From Solea solea (Eukaryota; Chordata; Actinopteri; Pleuronectiformes; Soleidae), in assembly GCF_958295425.1 (NCBI RefSeq), contig NC_081141.1, forward strand, positions 14,851,204-14,915,203: 64,000 bases of DNA, in the 5' to 3' direction. The position numbers were made by a program, and so were the translations under genes. Positions 59,831 through 64,000 of this stretch are shown in pieces; positions within the stretch are counted from its first letter, which is position 1; each line of letters begins with the position of its first letter. The notes under the pieces are model-generated. The model saw only the letters and a program-made list of their open reading frames with translations, did no database searches and was not told where the DNA came from.

Positions 59831-62800
59831 GAAGCCGGTGTCGTATAAGTATACAAAGATTAAAAGAGAGCGACGAGAGAGGTGTCGATTCTAATTTCCG
59901 GTTTGGCAATAACAAAAAAAAAAAACAACTGGCTTCCGGTTTTGGTCAGAAAATGCAGAGAAAATCGGATTTTAACAATCAAAAAGATTTTTCAACACTG
60001 TGATAACAATGATGTAAGAAATAAATATAAAAATGAATCATTATTAACAATCTCTGCTGACAATTAGTAAAAGCATATGGATAATATCATATGTTTTGGG
60101 GGAAATCAATGGGAAACAATTCCAGAATGTGCATTAAAAGTGATACATAAATCTTTAAATCAATCGAAATATTTTACAAATCATAAAAATTAAATCAAAA
60201 TTATTCATATCAGATGTGGCGGGTTTTTGATCCGTGGACGCGTCACACTGCACATAATGGGGAGTGACAGATTTCTGTCTTGTCTTACCCAACATCTCTG
60301 CTCTGGTATTCCGGAAATAAATAATAGGGTTGTCAATAAGTAATAAATCAGCCAACTAATTCTTCACTGTAAAAATACATCACACAGTTACAAGTGAAAA
60401 TGTTGAAAAGTAAAGCATCAGTAGAAATCTATTATATTATCTTAATCAGATTGTATAATTCTATGATTATAATATGTGCAATATAAACAGCATTTTCACG
60501 AGGCAGAGATTAGGTTCATAGATTATAGGGCCTCTTTTTATTCAAGGATTATCTGTATTACATTCATTGGAATGATAATGTTGTGAAACCTCAGAAACAC
60601 CTCATGTTGTTGTGTTGTTGAGTCATTATGACGTCAGTAAAGATGAGACTATTTGTTTTGACACACATAAAAAACCCACTGTAACTCAGTCTAATAACTA
60701 CACATCATAAATGCAAAAGAACCTTGACAACACTAAAGCTCATTCTCTGGTTGTTAAAATGTAAAAGTGTGGTTACTTATTTACTCTTTCATCATCATGT
60801 CTCACCAGTGACTAAAACTATTATATGTCCTTGTGATTTTCCATGTACTTTTTTGCGGGGCAGGTTCTCAGACAGACCACCTTAGGTCACACAGTTTATT
60901 AGTAGACATTCTAAAGTTCACTGACGACTAAATGTCAATATACATTTTCTACAGGTGACGTCAGTTCACAATAAATAAACGCAAATGCATTCATGCTCTT
61001 TATTCTATGTTTATTCTGTGGTTTAGTCAACTGATTTCTAATATAATCACTATAATTTTTTTAGCTTAAATAAATCCATTTAAAAAACAGGCCTTTTATA
61101 AATAACCCTAAATAAAAACAAAATATAGTTGTTATTGTTTATAATGAGCAGGAAAATGTAATCTTATCTATTTAAATTTGTGCCAAACCACAACCGGTTT
61201 ATAACAAATAATCAAGTATAATTGGCGTTAGAATAATCCACTTGAATACTTTATTTCCTATAGCCAAAGGAGATTATCACTGGTATTTTGATTTGTTTGA
61301 ATCATGCGGCGCAGAAAGCTGCACTGCTGATTTATGTCCAGCAGGGGGAGCCAGAACTGCGTCAGTCGCTCCGCAGAGCCACCTGTAGAGCCACCACATT
61401 AATACAGGATAAGGTTGATTCGTAGATTAATGTAATTTATATTTTGACATCAGTGAATTAAATTCCCACAGGCTTTGAAATGTCATTCTCAAAGTTGTTT
61501 TTTATATTTTTAATTGATCACAACCTTAAATAATAACCTCTTTCCAGTCTACATTAGGGGATGAGGCCCTCTTATTAATAAGTGTGTTTATGGTCAGATA
61601 GGGTGTAAGATCTTGAGGTACATTCACATTTATTGCTTCGATAATATGTCCGATGACCATTACTGCATTGTGTTGTTGTTCAATATTCTCTTCTTGAGTG
61701 TTCATTGGTGTTTGTGGAGGAAACGTTAATAGTCACCCCAATTATCAGATATACAGTTTGTAGTGTAGAAAATTGGCTTAAACACATGTATGCACAAACA
61801 AATTGTAACGTATAAAGAGTGTAATTCCACAGAAACTTTTCCCCCACACAGATATCCACTTATTACACGTCTTTACCTCGTACTTGAGTGTGCACTTGTG
61901 GACAGAGGCTTCATTGACCATGACCACAGAAAACCTTGGACTCAACATTGTCAATTCATGGAAAGTGGAGCAGCGTACGACTGCTGACCAGCCCGATGGC
62001 TTATTGTTATGTTTGGCCCCACAGAGCGGAGCCTGCGTGTGTGGTTGCTCCTCCATCTGCCATGTTGTGGGGAGTCCCAGGTGTGTTTTCTGAAGCCACA
62101 GTGGAAACGCAGCCGTTCACCGAGTGCAAACTCAGGCCTTTACATGGCATGATGAGCAGCGTCAGCCCGTTTGGAGCGCTGTGGTAACAATTCACAGCAT
62201 TTTCCAGTGTTTGTTTAAGAATTACACTGTCCTTGAGGGGAAATATTGTATGCATGGTGGTATTAAGATAATAACAATTTACAAGTGTAAAAAAAAACCT
62301 GTGTCCTGTGTAGGCGTAGAGGAGTCATGGCGACCAATCAATCACACCAAAAAGCAGTTCTTTTTTATGGTGGTCAGAGTGAAACAATGACAACACGTCA
62401 CAACACAACTATGTTCAGTATGCATCTGCTGGGACGTGATAAAAGGTGTGACGACTTGTTGGAAATTATTGCCGACACACAAGTATGTTATCTTTACAGT
62501 GGACTCTCACAGCAAAAAGCTGAATCACTGCAGCTGTGAAACCACACACATACACACAGACTACTGATGATATAGTTTTCATTGAGATAGCATAACATTT
62601 AAAGCAAACAAAGAACACTTTTGACTGTGTAGAGAATATAATTGTTACGATCGACCCAAAACATTATGAAGTTTGTATCGTGCTTCTGTTCTCTCCTGAT
62701 ACTCATTTCAGGTGCAGAAAATTCCATTTGTACCCGAGAGAGAGAGACTTCTCTGACTGAAACACAGTCTTAAATTCTTCACACTGGTTTTTGTCGTTCA

Positions 62801-64000
62801 CAAGTTACTGGGAGAGCCGGTCTGGAGCGCTATTGTCTTTATTTATCAAAGGGCTTACCCTAACACGCTCCTTCCGGTGAGTCACTGTGGGCAAAGGCTC
62901 ACACTTGTATGTATTCATAGAACTTTGCCGTGTTTGCTGTCATGTGTGAGAGGGTGTTCCCAAAATAAGTATTATGCAAACGACACTGTGACATTCTTTA
63001 TTCCAAAATATGAGTCATTATGGTTTATGTTCCAAGTGTAAGATCGGAGGACATTTTGTGTGTCTTTGCAGCGTGTTGGCTGGTGTAAATGTGTACATAC
63101 TGGTCTTTTTACTTCTCTCCCCCACTGGGACCCACTCGCCAGAGTTCCTAACTGGTGCCTGGCACAGAGCCCGGACACAAACATGCTGTTTTCTTCCCCT
63201 TCCAACCACTGTGCTGCACGACCCCCGACTCAGCCAGAGTCACCGTGGAATTCTGCTCTCAGTGAGCTCGGCACCTCGGGACACAGAGCCTTCTGAAACA
63301 CGGCCGGTCCAGAAAGAACCTCCTTTTGACAGGGGGAAACCATGGAAACCATGGCACTGACTGACCACAGGGCCCAGTTTCTAGCGATCCCCGTGCCCAG
63401 AATCCCACCCACAGCCCTGCAGTCGCCAGCAGAGCAGCAAAGACAGAGGTGCTGTGCGTTCAGAGGGTGATGCGGTTTTCAGGGGGGCCCGCTGACTGAT
63501 TGGAGAGAAACAGTGTGGCCTTTCTTTGTCACATGCAAAAGGATGAATGCTAAGGAGCCTGCGAGGATGCTCCAAGTGCATTCTTAAGGAAAATGCTCGA
63601 GAGGTTTGGCCAGATAAAGTCGTTGATTGGGAAACTGGCTAAGTAATAAAAGTACATGTATACATGTATTGTATATGTACAGTACGTGCATGTACATGTT
63701 CAGAGGGTGCAGTGGTACCTCCCTGCAACAGTTTCATCTTTATATAGTCCACGGGGATTAGGTTTCTGTGCATCATGTCTCCTTCCAATACCGACTGAGT
63801 CAATATAAGGTTAGAGCTGACTGGTCACCTTACAGAGTGACAAAAAGAATATGCGCCTGCATGTAGGAATGTGTTACTTAACATCTACTGTGTGCTCCAC
63901 ACAAGTGCAAGTTGTTATGACACGAACATGCCAGTGTGACTGAGTGAGCCACTTACCAAGCAGCAAAGTGCTTGTTTGTGTTGTTGTTGTGATTTTGTTC
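59831..64000. other. Upstream flank, no gene seen
   Basis: A+T rich to about 61.3 kb, then mixed. Open frames here are short (at most 116 codons, at 63010-63360 +) with no recognisable protein. A partial CTCF-like match lies at 61338-61351. Confidence 0.5.
61338..61351 (+). promoter_or_regulatory. Near match to the CTCF core
   Basis: CCAGCAGGGGGAGC fits CCASYAGRKGGCRS except A for C at position 12. Occupancy is not shown. Confidence 0.25.

Noticed and set aside
61778..62056. 92-codon open frame on the minus strand
   Set aside because: No homology that I recognise; overlaps three open frames on the other strand.
63010..63360. 116-codon open frame on the + strand
   Set aside because: Overlapping open frames on both strands, no splice signals and no known protein.
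1..64000. CRISPR arrays, operons, phage or integron structure
   Set aside because: Spliced vertebrate genes and fish repeats throughout; tandem repeats present are microsatellites and minisatellites without spacers.

Overview
The window looks like nuclear DNA from a ray-finned (teleost) fish. The genes are split by introns with GT-AG borders. Vertebrate genes can be reconstructed exon by exon. The spaces between exons are filled with short repeats typical of fish genomes: non-autonomous hAT-like elements, tRNA-derived SINEs, LINE 3' tails and microsatellites. I see no bacterial, organellar or viral coding content.

Layout. (1) 1-8.86 kb: the last coding exon and 3' UTR of a sorting nexin of the SNX9/18/33 type on the + strand, most likely snx33, with more than 7.5 kb of its upstream intron. 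(2) 8.9-22.5 kb: a repeat-rich intergenic stretch with no supportable gene. (3) 22.5-53.6 kb, minus strand: a complete cspg4 (NG2 proteoglycan) gene. Ten coding exons join in frame (7,227 nt, 2,408 residues). They encode a signal peptide, two laminin-G domains, a long run of CSPG repeats, a single membrane span and a cytoplasmic tail ending in the PDZ ligand QYWV. (4) 55.2-59.7 kb, minus strand: a multi-exon alpha/beta-hydrolase gene resembling plant isoprenylcysteine methylesterase (ICME). It has an N-terminal membrane segment and a Ser-Asp-His triad, and the start codon appears to be assembled across a splice junction. One of its introns holds a cloverleaf-perfect tRNA-Lys(UUU)-like sequence. 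(5) 59.7-64 kb: no supportable gene.

The tail-to-tail arrangement of snx33 and cspg4 matches, from memory, human 15q24 (SNX33 +, CSPG4 -). This supports the snx33 call and the view that this is the orthologous cspg4 locus rather than a cspg4-like paralogue. The hydrolase lies just upstream of cspg4 in the same orientation; I see no functional link between the two.

The most interesting points are the ICME-like hydrolase with its splice-created start codon, a hAT-like MITE ending about 16 bp from a cspg4 splice donor, a hAT-like element with a near-perfect 8-bp target duplication carrying an 11-bp minisatellite and a nested repeat, several multi-copy repeats I cannot name, and a Ser-Asp instead of Ser-Gly where the mammalian NG2 glycosaminoglycan site may lie. 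All exon borders were derived by eye from splice signals, frame and remembered homologues; no database was searched.
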